This document shows, piece by piece, positions 55,052-62,502 of a stretch of 64,000 bases of DNA. Location of the stretch: the NCBI GenBank assembly GCA_017745295.1, contig JAGHZR010000025.1:6313-70312 (forward strand), read 5' to 3'. The notes below the pieces were generated by a model. The model was not told the origin of the DNA. It was given only the letters and a program-made list of their open reading frames with translations, and did not search any database. The stretch comes from Novosphingobium sp. (GTDB lineage Bacteria; Pseudomonadota; Alphaproteobacteria; Sphingomonadales; Sphingomonadaceae). The position numbers were made by a program, and so were the translations under genes. Numbering within the stretch: position 1 is the first letter of the stretch; the number at the start of each line of letters is the position of its first letter.

Positions 55052-55720
55052 TCAGATTCGTCCGCCCTTCCAGACGACGCGGCCGATCACCTCGATTTCC
55101 TCGAGCGCGCATTCGATCGGGCGATAGGCCGGATTGTCGCTGAGCAGCGCAATGCACCCTGCCCGACCGGATTCCAGGCGCTTCACCAGAACCGTATCGT
55201 CGAGCCGGACGACATGGATGCCGTCGCGCAGCGGACGCCAGTCCCGGTCGACCAGAATTTCGTCGCCATCGCGCAACACCGGCTCCATCGAATCGCCGCT
55301 GACAACGATGGCCGAAAGCATTTCCGGCCGCAGCCCCATGGATCGGAGCCATCGCGGCGAAAACCGGATCGTTCCGAACACTTCCTCACCGTCCGGCAAG
55401 GCGCCTGGCCCTGCCGAGGCCCCTACCGCCAGACGCGGTACGTCCACCCAGTCGCCCGCATAGGAATTAAGACCGAGATCATAGGATTTTTCCTTCGACG
55501 CGCGGAATTCCGCCACTTTCCCGAATTCCGATTCGTCGACTCCGAAAAACCGCGCCAGCATTCCGCGGTCGCCCTCCTCCAACTTCTTAGGACTACCTTT
55601 CCTAATGAATTGCTGAAGATATGTCGTATTCTTTCCAATCATTCTAGATAGTGAGGAGAGGCTGGCGCCGCGTTCCTCGGCGAGCTCCAGCAGACGGCGT
55701 CGGATTTCGGCGTTTTCCAT
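55052..55720 (-). CDS. LexA-like transcriptional repressor with S24 peptidase domain
   Basis: 222 residues from ATG 55720; the upstream GTG (MYDYK) is rejected because it overlaps the -10 box. The N-terminal HTH is SLSSLSRMIGKNTTYLQQFI, then KGSPKKLEEGDRGMLARFFGV. The S24 domain has the Ser-Lys dyad, Ser144 (VVSGDSMEPVLRDGDEIL) and Lys180 (DDTVLVKRL), with a possible Ala103-Gly104 cleavage site in GASAGPGALP. Such proteins are phage-C-like or LexA-like repressors inactivated by self-cleavage. No phage genes are near. It is divergent from a tiny HTH-like gene and probably self-regulated through the palindrome in its promoter. Confidence 0.88.
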   Translation of the reverse strand: MENAEIRRRLLELAEERGASLSSLSRMIGKNTTYLQQFIRKGSPKKLEEGDRGMLARFFGVDESEFGKVAEFRASKEKSYDLGLNSYAGDWVDVPRLAVGASAGPGALPDGEEVFGTIRFSPRWLRSMGLRPEMLSAIVVSGDSMEPVLRDGDEILVDRDWRPLRDGIHVVRLDDTVLVKRLESGRAGCIALLSDNPAYRPIECALEEIEVIGRVVWKGGRI

Positions 55721-55726
55721 CTTGTA

Positions 55727-55778
55727 ATCGTACACGTAGGAAATTTCCTAGACAAGCCTCGTAAAACTAGAACATAAT
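55727..55778. promoter_or_regulatory. Overlapping divergent promoters around a 14-bp perfect palindrome
   Basis: Minus strand: TTGTCT (55755-55750), 17-base spacer, TACGAT (55732-55727), placing transcription start about at the repressor ATG. Plus strand: TAGACA (55749-55754), 18-base spacer, CATAAT (55773-55778). The palindrome TAGGAAATTTCCTA (55737-55750) fills the minus spacer and touches both -35 boxes. Confidence 0.65.
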
Positions 55779-55823
55779 AGGAACACAAATCGCGATTCCC
55801 TCGCCACCGGAGCCACGCGTCCC

Positions 55824-56012
55824 ATGCTTCTACGCCAGATAGAGCGCTTCCTGCGCCTGACCCGGATGCCCTGGACGAAGTTCGGCCGCCTCGCCGCGCA
55901 GGACCCGCGATTCGTCGGCGATCTGCGCGGCGGACGCAGTCCCCGCGCGCCAACCGCCTCCCGCATCCGACTTTTCATGACGACTTACCTGGAGAGCCTA
56001 CATGCACGTTAA
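55824..56012 (+). CDS. 62-residue HTH-like small protein
   Basis: 62 residues, basic (13 Arg/Lys). The middle, MPWTKFGRLAAQDPRFVGDLRGGRSPRAPTASRIRLFM, is compatible with a short helix-turn-helix (TKFGRLAA-turn-RFVGDLR). It faces the S24 repressor gene across a shared promoter, the position of Cro relative to C repressors. Its last 11 bases overlap the next gene. The family is not one I can name, and the DNA-binding role is inferred. CGGAG lies 13 bases before the ATG, a weak ribosome-binding site. Confidence 0.6.
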   Translation: MLLRQIERFLRLTRMPWTKFGRLAAQDPRFVGDLRGGRSPRAPTASRIRLFMTTYLESLHAR

Positions 56013-56397
56013 CTTTGCCCACGACCGCTCGATGCTCCAGTCGGCTCGAAAGGCCGTGGGCGACACCGGTCAGGGGACGTTTTCACGCGGACCCTGGCTG
56101 CTGCTTCTGGCGGAAATCCTGAAACTCGCCGGTCCACGCGCCGAATTCCTGCGCCATGCCGAACGCCCCTGGAACAGCGCGACATTCTCCGGGTCGCGCC
56201 ATAACATCGCCCTCGTCTTCACCGACAAGGATGCCATCGCCGACGGCGAACGCCTGATCGAGGCCTTGCCCGAACACGAGTTCAAGATTCCCCGCCAACT
56301 GGTGGCAGACGCCTCCGTAACCGAAGCCGATCACCAGGCCGGACCGCCGCCCAGCCTCAGGCTGGAACTGGAACTGCTGCTACTGGAAGAGTGCTGA
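56002..56397 (+). CDS. Hypothetical protein, 131 residues
   Basis: Starts inside the preceding small gene (11-base overlap, ATG 56002, GGAGAG upstream in ACCTGGAGAGCCTAC). The sequence has an alpha/beta soluble look: SARKAVGDTGQGTFSRGPWLLLLAEILKLAG, then FSGSRHNIALVFTDKDAIADGERLIEALPEHEFKIPRQLVADASVTEADH and an acidic Leu-rich end (LRLELELLLLEEC). No signal peptide. Its function is unknown; coupling to the HTH-like gene suggests both act in the same switch. A terminator closes the unit. Confidence 0.7.
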   Translation: MHVNFAHDRSMLQSARKAVGDTGQGTFSRGPWLLLLAEILKLAGPRAEFLRHAERPWNSATFSGSRHNIALVFTDKDAIADGERLIEALPEHEFKIPRQLVADASVTEADHQAGPPPSLRLELELLLLEEC

Positions 56398-56409
56398 CCG
56401 GCGGATAGA

Positions 56410-56439
56410 GAAAAGGCAGGGTGAAAGCCCTGCCTTTTC
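56410..56439. terminator. Terminator between the unknown gene and the convergent dehydrogenase gene
   Basis: GAAAAGGCAGGG-TGAAAG-CCCTGCCTTTTC is a perfect 12-bp stem with A- and T-runs at the ends; it serves both strands. Confidence 0.92.
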
Positions 56440-56441
56440 GT

Positions 56442-57380
56442 TCAATAGCCTTGCGAAAGATCGACGCGGTGCTCCAGCGGCTCGCCGCGCGCGAAATGCT
56501 CCAGATTGGCAAGAAAGCGCGCCGATCCCCGCTCGAACAGGGCGTCCTGCGCCCGCCCCGCCAGATGCATCGAGATATGCACATTCTCCCGAGACCATAG
56601 CGGATGGTCCGAAGGCAGCGGCTCCGGTTCGGTCACATCGAGGAAGGCGCCGCCGAGATGCCCCGAATCGATGGCCGCCAACAAGGCACCCTGCTCGATC
56701 ACCGTGCCCCGCGCGAAGTTGAGGAAGACCGCCCCCGGCTTCATCGCCGCGAACTCCGCTTCGCCGAACATGCGCTGGGTCTCGGGGGTGGATGGAACGA
56801 TCGCGATCACCCAGTCGAAGCGGCCGAGTTCGCCGCGCCAGTCCTCCGAACCGAGATCGCCAGGCCCCGGACGGCGGCGCACGCCGGTTACTTCGGCGCC
56901 GAACACCCGCAGGATCTCCGCGATCCGCCCACCGATCTCCCCCGCACCGACGACCAGCACTTTCGAGCCGAGAAGCTCGCGCTTTCCCGGAGGCTGCGCC
57001 AGCCACGCATGCCGATCCTGCGCCCGCACGACCTCGCGCCAGCCCTTCGCCACCGTCAGCATCCCCATCAGCGCATATTCCGCCACCGACTGAGCGTGAA
57101 TGCCCGAGCCGTTGGTGAGCCGAATCCCACGCTCCGCGATGAGCGAGAGGGGAAGCCAATCCACGCCCGACGAGAGAGCCGTATACCAGCGCAGATTGTC
57201 CGCTGCGGCGATGAACTCGGCGGCCAGCGCCGGTGCCACCGGGTCCAGCCAGGCGATCTCGGCGCGCGGCGCCAGTTCGAGAAGCTGCTCGCCAGTTTCG
57301 TACCAGAGCGGTTCGATGCCCTCGGGCAAGCGCCCTTCCAGCAAGGTGCGCGACTTGGCGTTGATAACAGCGATGGTCAT
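56442..57380 (-). CDS. D-2-hydroxyacid dehydrogenase
   Basis: 312 residues. The NAD-binding fold has VLVVGAGEIGGRIAEILRVFG; the catalytic Arg is in LNFARGTVIEQGAL, Glu in DVTEPEPLPSDHPLW and His in ISMHLAG. This is the GhrA-like subgroup reducing glyoxylate or hydroxypyruvate, but substrate preference cannot be read from sequence. It stands alone between convergent terminators and cysS; the 120 bases to cysS hold nothing notable. Confidence 0.87.
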   Translation of the reverse strand: MTIAVINAKSRTLLEGRLPEGIEPLWYETGEQLLELAPRAEIAWLDPVAPALAAEFIAAADNLRWYTALSSGVDWLPLSLIAERGIRLTNGSGIHAQSVAEYALMGMLTVAKGWREVVRAQDRHAWLAQPPGKRELLGSKVLVVGAGEIGGRIAEILRVFGAEVTGVRRRPGPGDLGSEDWRGELGRFDWVIAIVPSTPETQRMFGEAEFAAMKPGAVFLNFARGTVIEQGALLAAIDSGHLGGAFLDVTEPEPLPSDHPLWSRENVHISMHLAGRAQDALFERGSARFLANLEHFARGEPLEHRVDLSQGY

Positions 57381-57500
57381 GGCGAACTCCGATAGCCGCC
57401 CCGTTTCAGGGCTTTAGCCTGTGATCGGGACAGCCCATCGGCTTGGCAAGGCTCTCGAAGCTGCGCTTAATGCAAGAGCGCTGCCGCTCCGCTCACGCCG

Positions 57501-58964
57501 TCAGCCGAGCTTCCATTCCCAGCCGAGCGGATCGCCGTCCATCACCTCGACGCCCTTGGCGGCAAGTTCATCACGCAGGGCGTCCGATGTGGCGAAGTCC
57601 TTCTCGGCACGCGCAGCCTTGCGGCGGGCGAGCACGTCCTCGATCTCGACTTCAGTGATCCCGGCACTCTTGGGTCGCAGCCGCAAGTCGGCGCGGCTCG
57701 TGCCGAACAGGTCGAGGCCGAGCACGGCATCCATGCGCTCGATGACCGCGCGCTTGGCCGCAGGATCGACCTTCTTGGCCGCCAGCACTTCTTCCAGCGC
57801 CGTCAGCGCGACAGCGGTGTTGAGGTCGTCGCCAATCGCCTTCTCGAACGTTTCGAGCATGGGCGCGAGTTTGGGATGACCGACATCGCCCGCCTCCACA
57901 TCGCCGAGACGCTCCACCACGATGATCATGCGCTTGAGGCGCACTAGCGCAGCGGCAAGGCCTTCCCACGAGAACTCAAGCTCCGAACGGTAATGCGCCT
58001 GAAGGCACATCATGCGGTAGCCGAGCGGATGGTAGCCCTTGTCGATCAAGAGTTGCAGCCGCAGGAACTCGCCCGATGACTTGCTCATCTTGCCGGAACG
58101 TTCGACCAGAAAATTGTTGTGCATCCATATTTTGGCACCGGAATTTGCGGCCACATCGAGGCTGCAGGCATCTTCGGGCTTGCAGCAGAACGCCTGGTTC
58201 TGGGCGATCTCGTTGGGGTGGTGGATCTCGCGGTGATCGATGCCGCCGGTGTGGATGTCGAACGGGAAGCCGAGCAGGTCGCCCGACATGACCGAGCATT
58301 CCAGATGCCAGCCCGGCGCGCCCCGACCCCAGGGCGAATCCCATTCCATCTGCCGCTTCTCGCCAGCGGGCGTCTTGCGCCAGATCGCGAAGTCGGCGGC
58401 ATTGCGCTTGCCTTCGACGGCCTCGATCCGCCCCTCGCCTTCATCGGTCACGGCGCGCGCGAGGCGGCCATAGTCGGCCACGGTGGAAACGTCGAAATAA
58501 AGACCACTTTCCAATTCATAACAATGATTTGGAGCGATCTTCTCGGCAAATTCTATCATCTGCGGCACGTAGTCGGTGGCGATCGACCACTTGGCCGGCT
58601 GACGAATGTTGAGCGCCTTGATGTCTGCCCAGTAGGCCTGGGTATAGTGCGCGGCGATGTCCCAGATGGACTGGGACTGGGCCCGCGCCATCTTCTCCAT
58701 CTTGTCCTCGCCCGCATCGGCGTCATCGGTCAGATGACCGACGTCGGTGATGTTGATGACGTGGGTGAGCTTATAGCCCTTGTGGCTCAGCGTCCGGCCG
58801 AGAATGTCCGCGAAGATATAGGCGCGCATGTTGCCGATGTGGGGGTAGTTGTAGACCGTCGGCCCGCAGCTGTAGACCCGCGCCTCACCGGCGTGAACGG
58901 GCTGGAACGGCTCCAGCTGGCGGGTCAGGCTGTTGAACAGCGTCAGGCTTTGCGTCTCGGTCAT
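57501..58964 (-). CDS. cysS: Cysteinyl-tRNA synthetase
   Basis: 487 residues from ATG 58964. Class I aaRS: YSCGPTVYNYPHIGNMRAY (zinc Cys and HIGH), WHLECSVMS and GIDHREIHHPNEIAQ (zinc site), KMSKSSGEFLRL (KMSKS), and a C-terminal anticodon-binding domain. It charges tRNA-Cys. Full length, single gene. Confidence 0.96.
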   Translation of the reverse strand: MTETQSLTLFNSLTRQLEPFQPVHAGEARVYSCGPTVYNYPHIGNMRAYIFADILGRTLSHKGYKLTHVINITDVGHLTDDADAGEDKMEKMARAQSQSIWDIAAHYTQAYWADIKALNIRQPAKWSIATDYVPQMIEFAEKIAPNHCYELESGLYFDVSTVADYGRLARAVTDEGEGRIEAVEGKRNAADFAIWRKTPAGEKRQMEWDSPWGRGAPGWHLECSVMSGDLLGFPFDIHTGGIDHREIHHPNEIAQNQAFCCKPEDACSLDVAANSGAKIWMHNNFLVERSGKMSKSSGEFLRLQLLIDKGYHPLGYRMMCLQAHYRSELEFSWEGLAAALVRLKRMIIVVERLGDVEAGDVGHPKLAPMLETFEKAIGDDLNTAVALTALEEVLAAKKVDPAAKRAVIERMDAVLGLDLFGTSRADLRLRPKSAGITEVEIEDVLARRKAARAEKDFATSDALRDELAAKGVEVMDGDPLGWEWKLG

Positions 58965-59045
58965 GACGCAGGGCAATTAGGCAGGAGCCGGGCGCAGTCA
59001 AGCCATCAGCGACGCGCCCGGCGGTTCACCAGCCTCCGAAAGCGA

Positions 59046-60860
59046 TCACTCTTCCTCGAAAAGCCCCGCAAGCTGCTCGATCATCGTGCCGCCGAGCTGC
59101 TCGGCATCCATGATCGTCACGGCGCGCCGGTAGTAGCGGGTCACGTCATGACCGATACCGATCGCCACGAGCTGGACCGGCGACTTCGCCTCGATCCATT
59201 CGATCACCCGGCGCAGATGCGCTTCGAGATAGCCGGCCGAGTTTACCGAGAGCGTCGAATCGTCCACCGGCGCGCCGTCGGAGATCACCATCATGATCCG
59301 CCGGTCCTCGGGACGGGCGAGCATGCGGTTATGCGCCCAGAGCAGCGCCTCGCCGTCGATGTTTTCCTTGAGCAGACCTTCGCGCATCATCAGGCCGAGA
59401 TTTTTGCGCGCCCGGCGCCAGGGCTCGTCAGCCTTCTTGTAAATAATGTGCCGCAAGTCATTGAGACGGCCGGGATGTTGCGGACGCCCGCCCGCCAGCC
59501 AGGACTCGCGACTCTGCCCGCCCTTCCAGGCGCGGGTGGTGAAGCCGAGAATCTCGACCTTCACGCCGCAGCGCTCCAGCGTTCGGGCCAGCACGTCGGC
59601 ACTGATCGCCGCGATCGAGATCGGGCGGCCGCGCATCGAACCGGAGTTGTCGAGCAGCAGGGTGACGACGGTGTCCTTGAACTCCACGTCGCGCTCGACC
59701 TTGTAGGACAGCGACTGGCCGGGCGAAACGACCACGCGGGCGAGCCTCGCCGCATCGAGCAGCCCCTCTTCCTGGTCGAAGTCCCACGAGCGGTTCTGCT
59801 GCGCCATGAGGCGGCGCTGGAGCCGGTTGGCGAGACGGGTGACGACGCCCTGAAGCCCCTTGAGCTGCGCATCCAGATAGGCGCGCAGGCGGGTCAGTTC
59901 CTCGTCGTCGCAAAGCTCTGAAGCAACCACGGTCTCGTCGTAAGCCTCGGTGAAGACCTTATAGTCGAAACTGTCGGGAATGTCGGTCCAGGGGCGGTTG
60001 GGGCGGACGGGCATCATGCCCTCCTCGCCTTCCTGGCCCTCTTCGCCGTCTTCCATCTCGTCCGAGTTCTCGCCCTCGGCCTCGCTTTCGCCTTCGTCCT
60101 GACCGCTGGAAGGTTCCGCGGCCATTTCGGTGGATTGCTCCTCCTTACCGCTCTCGTCGCCGGTCTCGTCTTCCTCGGTCTCGTCGTCGCCGTCCATGTC
60201 CTCGGACTCTTCGGGCGGCTGCTCGATCTGCTCGGCCTGGGTCATTTCCAGGTGCATGAGCATATCCAGCGAGAGCTTCTGGAACGCCTTCTGGTCTTCG
60301 AGGGAACCGGCGAGCGCCTCGAAATCGTCGCCAGCCTTCGATTCGATCCAGCGGCGCACCATGTCGACACCGAACTGCGCGGTTTCGGGCACGGGCTGGC
60401 CGGTCAGGCGCTCGCGCAGCAGGAGAGCCAGCGCAGTCGGGATCGGCACGCCGTCAGGGCTGTCCGCGCGGGTGATCGGATCGCTGGCGATGCGCGCCTC
60501 GAGCGAAGCGTCGAGGTTCGCGCGCATGCCTTCGTAGTGATTGGCGCCCAGCGCTTCGTAGCGCACCGTCTCGACCGCGTCGTAGCAGGCCCGCGCCGAA
60601 GGATCGGCCGGAGCGTTACGCATGTGCAGCTTGTCGTTGTGGTGCTTCAGGCGGAGCGCGAAACTGTCGGCATAGCCCCGCGCCTGCATGGCTGCCGCTT
60701 GCGGAATCGAGCGGCCGGGCATCGGCACGCGGAAGGTCTGGCCGGTGGAGCTGGGGGCGTCGGCGGTCCAGTTGACCTCGACTTCAGCGTCCTGTGCAAT
60801 GGCGCGCGAGGCGCCGGTCAGGGCCAGCTTGAAGCGATCGACGGGAGTTTCTTCGGACAT
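59046..60860 (-). CDS. cobT: Aerobic cobaltochelatase subunit CobT
   Basis: 604 residues. An N-terminal CobT domain is followed by a very acidic linker of about 70 residues (EDMDGDDETEEDETGDE, then more Glu/Asp/Gly) and a C-terminal VWA domain with the metal site DNSGSMRGRPIS. CobT works with CobS (AAA+) and CobN to insert Co2+ into hydrogenobyrinic acid diamide in aerobic vitamin B12 synthesis. Neither partner is in the window. Many alphaproteobacteria keep cobST away from the other cob genes. Confidence 0.9.
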   Translation of the reverse strand: MSEETPVDRFKLALTGASRAIAQDAEVEVNWTADAPSSTGQTFRVPMPGRSIPQAAAMQARGYADSFALRLKHHNDKLHMRNAPADPSARACYDAVETVRYEALGANHYEGMRANLDASLEARIASDPITRADSPDGVPIPTALALLLRERLTGQPVPETAQFGVDMVRRWIESKAGDDFEALAGSLEDQKAFQKLSLDMLMHLEMTQAEQIEQPPEESEDMDGDDETEEDETGDESGKEEQSTEMAAEPSSGQDEGESEAEGENSDEMEDGEEGQEGEEGMMPVRPNRPWTDIPDSFDYKVFTEAYDETVVASELCDDEELTRLRAYLDAQLKGLQGVVTRLANRLQRRLMAQQNRSWDFDQEEGLLDAARLARVVVSPGQSLSYKVERDVEFKDTVVTLLLDNSGSMRGRPISIAAISADVLARTLERCGVKVEILGFTTRAWKGGQSRESWLAGGRPQHPGRLNDLRHIIYKKADEPWRRARKNLGLMMREGLLKENIDGEALLWAHNRMLARPEDRRIMMVISDGAPVDDSTLSVNSAGYLEAHLRRVIEWIEAKSPVQLVAIGIGHDVTRYYRRAVTIMDAEQLGGTMIEQLAGLFEEE

Positions 60861-60950
60861 GGCACGCTCAATGGCGGCTTAGCCCGCCCGGTGCAAGCCG
60901 GGATGAGCGGGCACCGCTTCCAGGTTCTCCCGGAGCGGTGCCCTCTATCA

Positions 60951-61601
60951 TCAGAGCGACTGGCCGGTCTTGGCCCAGTCGGCCATGAAGCCTTCGATGC
61001 CCTTGTCGGTCAGGACATGCTTCACGAGGTTCTTGATGACCGCCGGCGGCATCGTCGCGACGTCGGCGCCGATGCGGGCGCATTCCAGAACGTGGACGGG
61101 GTGGCGGATCGAGGCGGCGAGGATCTCGGTCTCGAAGGCGTAGTTGTCGTAGATCAGACGGATGTCGCGGATCAGGTCCATGCCGTCGAAGCCGTTGTCA
61201 TCATGACGGCCGACGAAGGGCGAGACGAAGCTGGCACCGGCCTTGGCGGCCAGCAGGGCCTGGTTGGCCGAGAAGCAGAGCGTGACGTTGACGAGCGTGC
61301 CGTCCGAGGTCAGCTTCTTGCAGGTCTTGAGGCCGTCGATGGTCAGCGGCACCTTGATGCAGACGTTGTCGGCGATCTTGCGGAGGATTTCGGCCTCGCG
61401 CATCATGCCTTCATGGTCGAGCGCGACCACTTCGGCGCTGACCGGACCATCGACGAGACCGCAGATTTCCTTGGTGACTTCCAGGAAGTCGCGGCCGGAC
61501 TTGGCGATCAGCGAGGGGTTGGTGGTAACGCCGTCGAGCAGGCCGGTGGCGGCGAGATCGGCGATGTCGTTGGTGTCGGCGGTGTCGACGAAGAACTTCA
61601 T
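60951..61601 (-). CDS. tal: Transaldolase (short, TalC/Fsa-like)
   Basis: 216 residues, the short transaldolase subfamily: MKFFVDTADTNDIADLAATG, DGVTTNPSLIAKSG, the Schiff-base Lys83 in NVCIKVPLTIDGLK, NVTLCFSANQALLAAKAGASFVSPFVGR and ASIRHPVHVLECARIGADVATMPP. It exchanges three-carbon units in the pentose phosphate pathway; some relatives are fructose-6-phosphate aldolases, and the two cannot be separated by eye. Lies 90 bases before cobT on the same strand. Confidence 0.9.
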   Translation of the reverse strand: MKFFVDTADTNDIADLAATGLLDGVTTNPSLIAKSGRDFLEVTKEICGLVDGPVSAEVVALDHEGMMREAEILRKIADNVCIKVPLTIDGLKTCKKLTSDGTLVNVTLCFSANQALLAAKAGASFVSPFVGRHDDNGFDGMDLIRDIRLIYDNYAFETEILAASIRHPVHVLECARIGADVATMPPAVIKNLVKHVLTDKGIEGFMADWAKTGQSL

Positions 61602-61713
61602 GGCGCGGTTCCTGTGGTGCGGGGGTGCCGACGGGCATTCGGTGCCCGTCGATTCTGGCGCTTCCTATAGGGAAGCACGCCCTTCCCCGCTACCCTTCCC
61701 TCAGCCTGCCGAA

Positions 61714-62457
61714 TCAGCCCTTCTTCAGCGCGCCGATCAGCACCGCGTCGCCCGTTTCCGTCGGGTCCTGGCGGATCGCCGCCTCGGCCGCGCCGATCTC
61801 GTACCAGATGCCGTTGTCGGCATCGAGCGCGAGGGCGTGGGCGGTGTCCTGCACCGTCACGCCCTTGAGCGCAGCGATCGCCTGATTGAGCGTGGTGTCC
61901 TGCGCCTCGCTGATGGCGCGCTCGATCTCGGGGATCATGGCATTGACGAGCGCCGGGCCCATCGCCCGGCGCAGCAGCGTGGTCGCCGCGGTATTGCCTC
62001 CGGTCAGGACTTCGCCGGGGTTGGGGATCGCCACGCTCTGCACGGTCTTGAGCACCAGCGGCCCCGCCGCGCGCGCGCCGGGGGTGGCGAAGAGGTTGAG
62101 CTGGTACTGCAGCTTGTCGCGGAAGGCCTTCGACTTGAGCACGCCGGTAGTGGTCTTGCCCGGACGCCCGAACAGCACCGGCATCGGAATGCGCGCGACC
62201 GGGCTGGTCCAGAAGCCCTCGGGCTGACCGAGCCACGCAAAGGCACGCTCCGACGAGGTGCGCATGAGGCGGCGGACCGGATCGGCACTGGCCGAAGACC
62301 CCGAACCGGCGAGCGTAGAGCAGCCCGGAAGCATCATCACCCCGGTGGCGAGCAGGCCCATGAGAACGCCACGGCGGCTCCAGTCCGCGCCGATATCCGC
62401 GCCGTCATTCTCAGCCGCCACTGCCGAATTATCCCCTGTTCCCCAGCTCACCATCAT
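61714..62457 (-). CDS. DUF4197 lipoprotein
   Basis: 247 residues from ATG 62457 (Met-Met-Val-Ser-Trp; 62454 also possible). A twin-Arg-like signal DWSRRGVLMGLLATGVMMLPGC ends in a lipobox Cys, suggesting Tat export and lipidation. The DUF4197 domain follows: RTSSERAFAWLGQPEGFWTSP, PLVLKTVQSVAIPNPGEVLTGG, EDTTLNQAIAALKG-like and GIWYEIGAAEAAIR. Function unknown. Divergent from priA. Confidence 0.8.
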   Translation of the reverse strand: MMVSWGTGDNSAVAAENDGADIGADWSRRGVLMGLLATGVMMLPGCSTLAGSGSSASADPVRRLMRTSSERAFAWLGQPEGFWTSPVARIPMPVLFGRPGKTTTGVLKSKAFRDKLQYQLNLFATPGARAAGPLVLKTVQSVAIPNPGEVLTGGNTAATTLLRRAMGPALVNAMIPEIERAISEAQDTTLNQAIAALKGVTVQDTAHALALDADNGIWYEIGAAEAAIRQDPTETGDAVLIGALKKG

Positions 62458-62502
62458 CAACTCCTTCACGCCCGCAGGCAGCAATGCCTATATGCAACCC
62501 AC

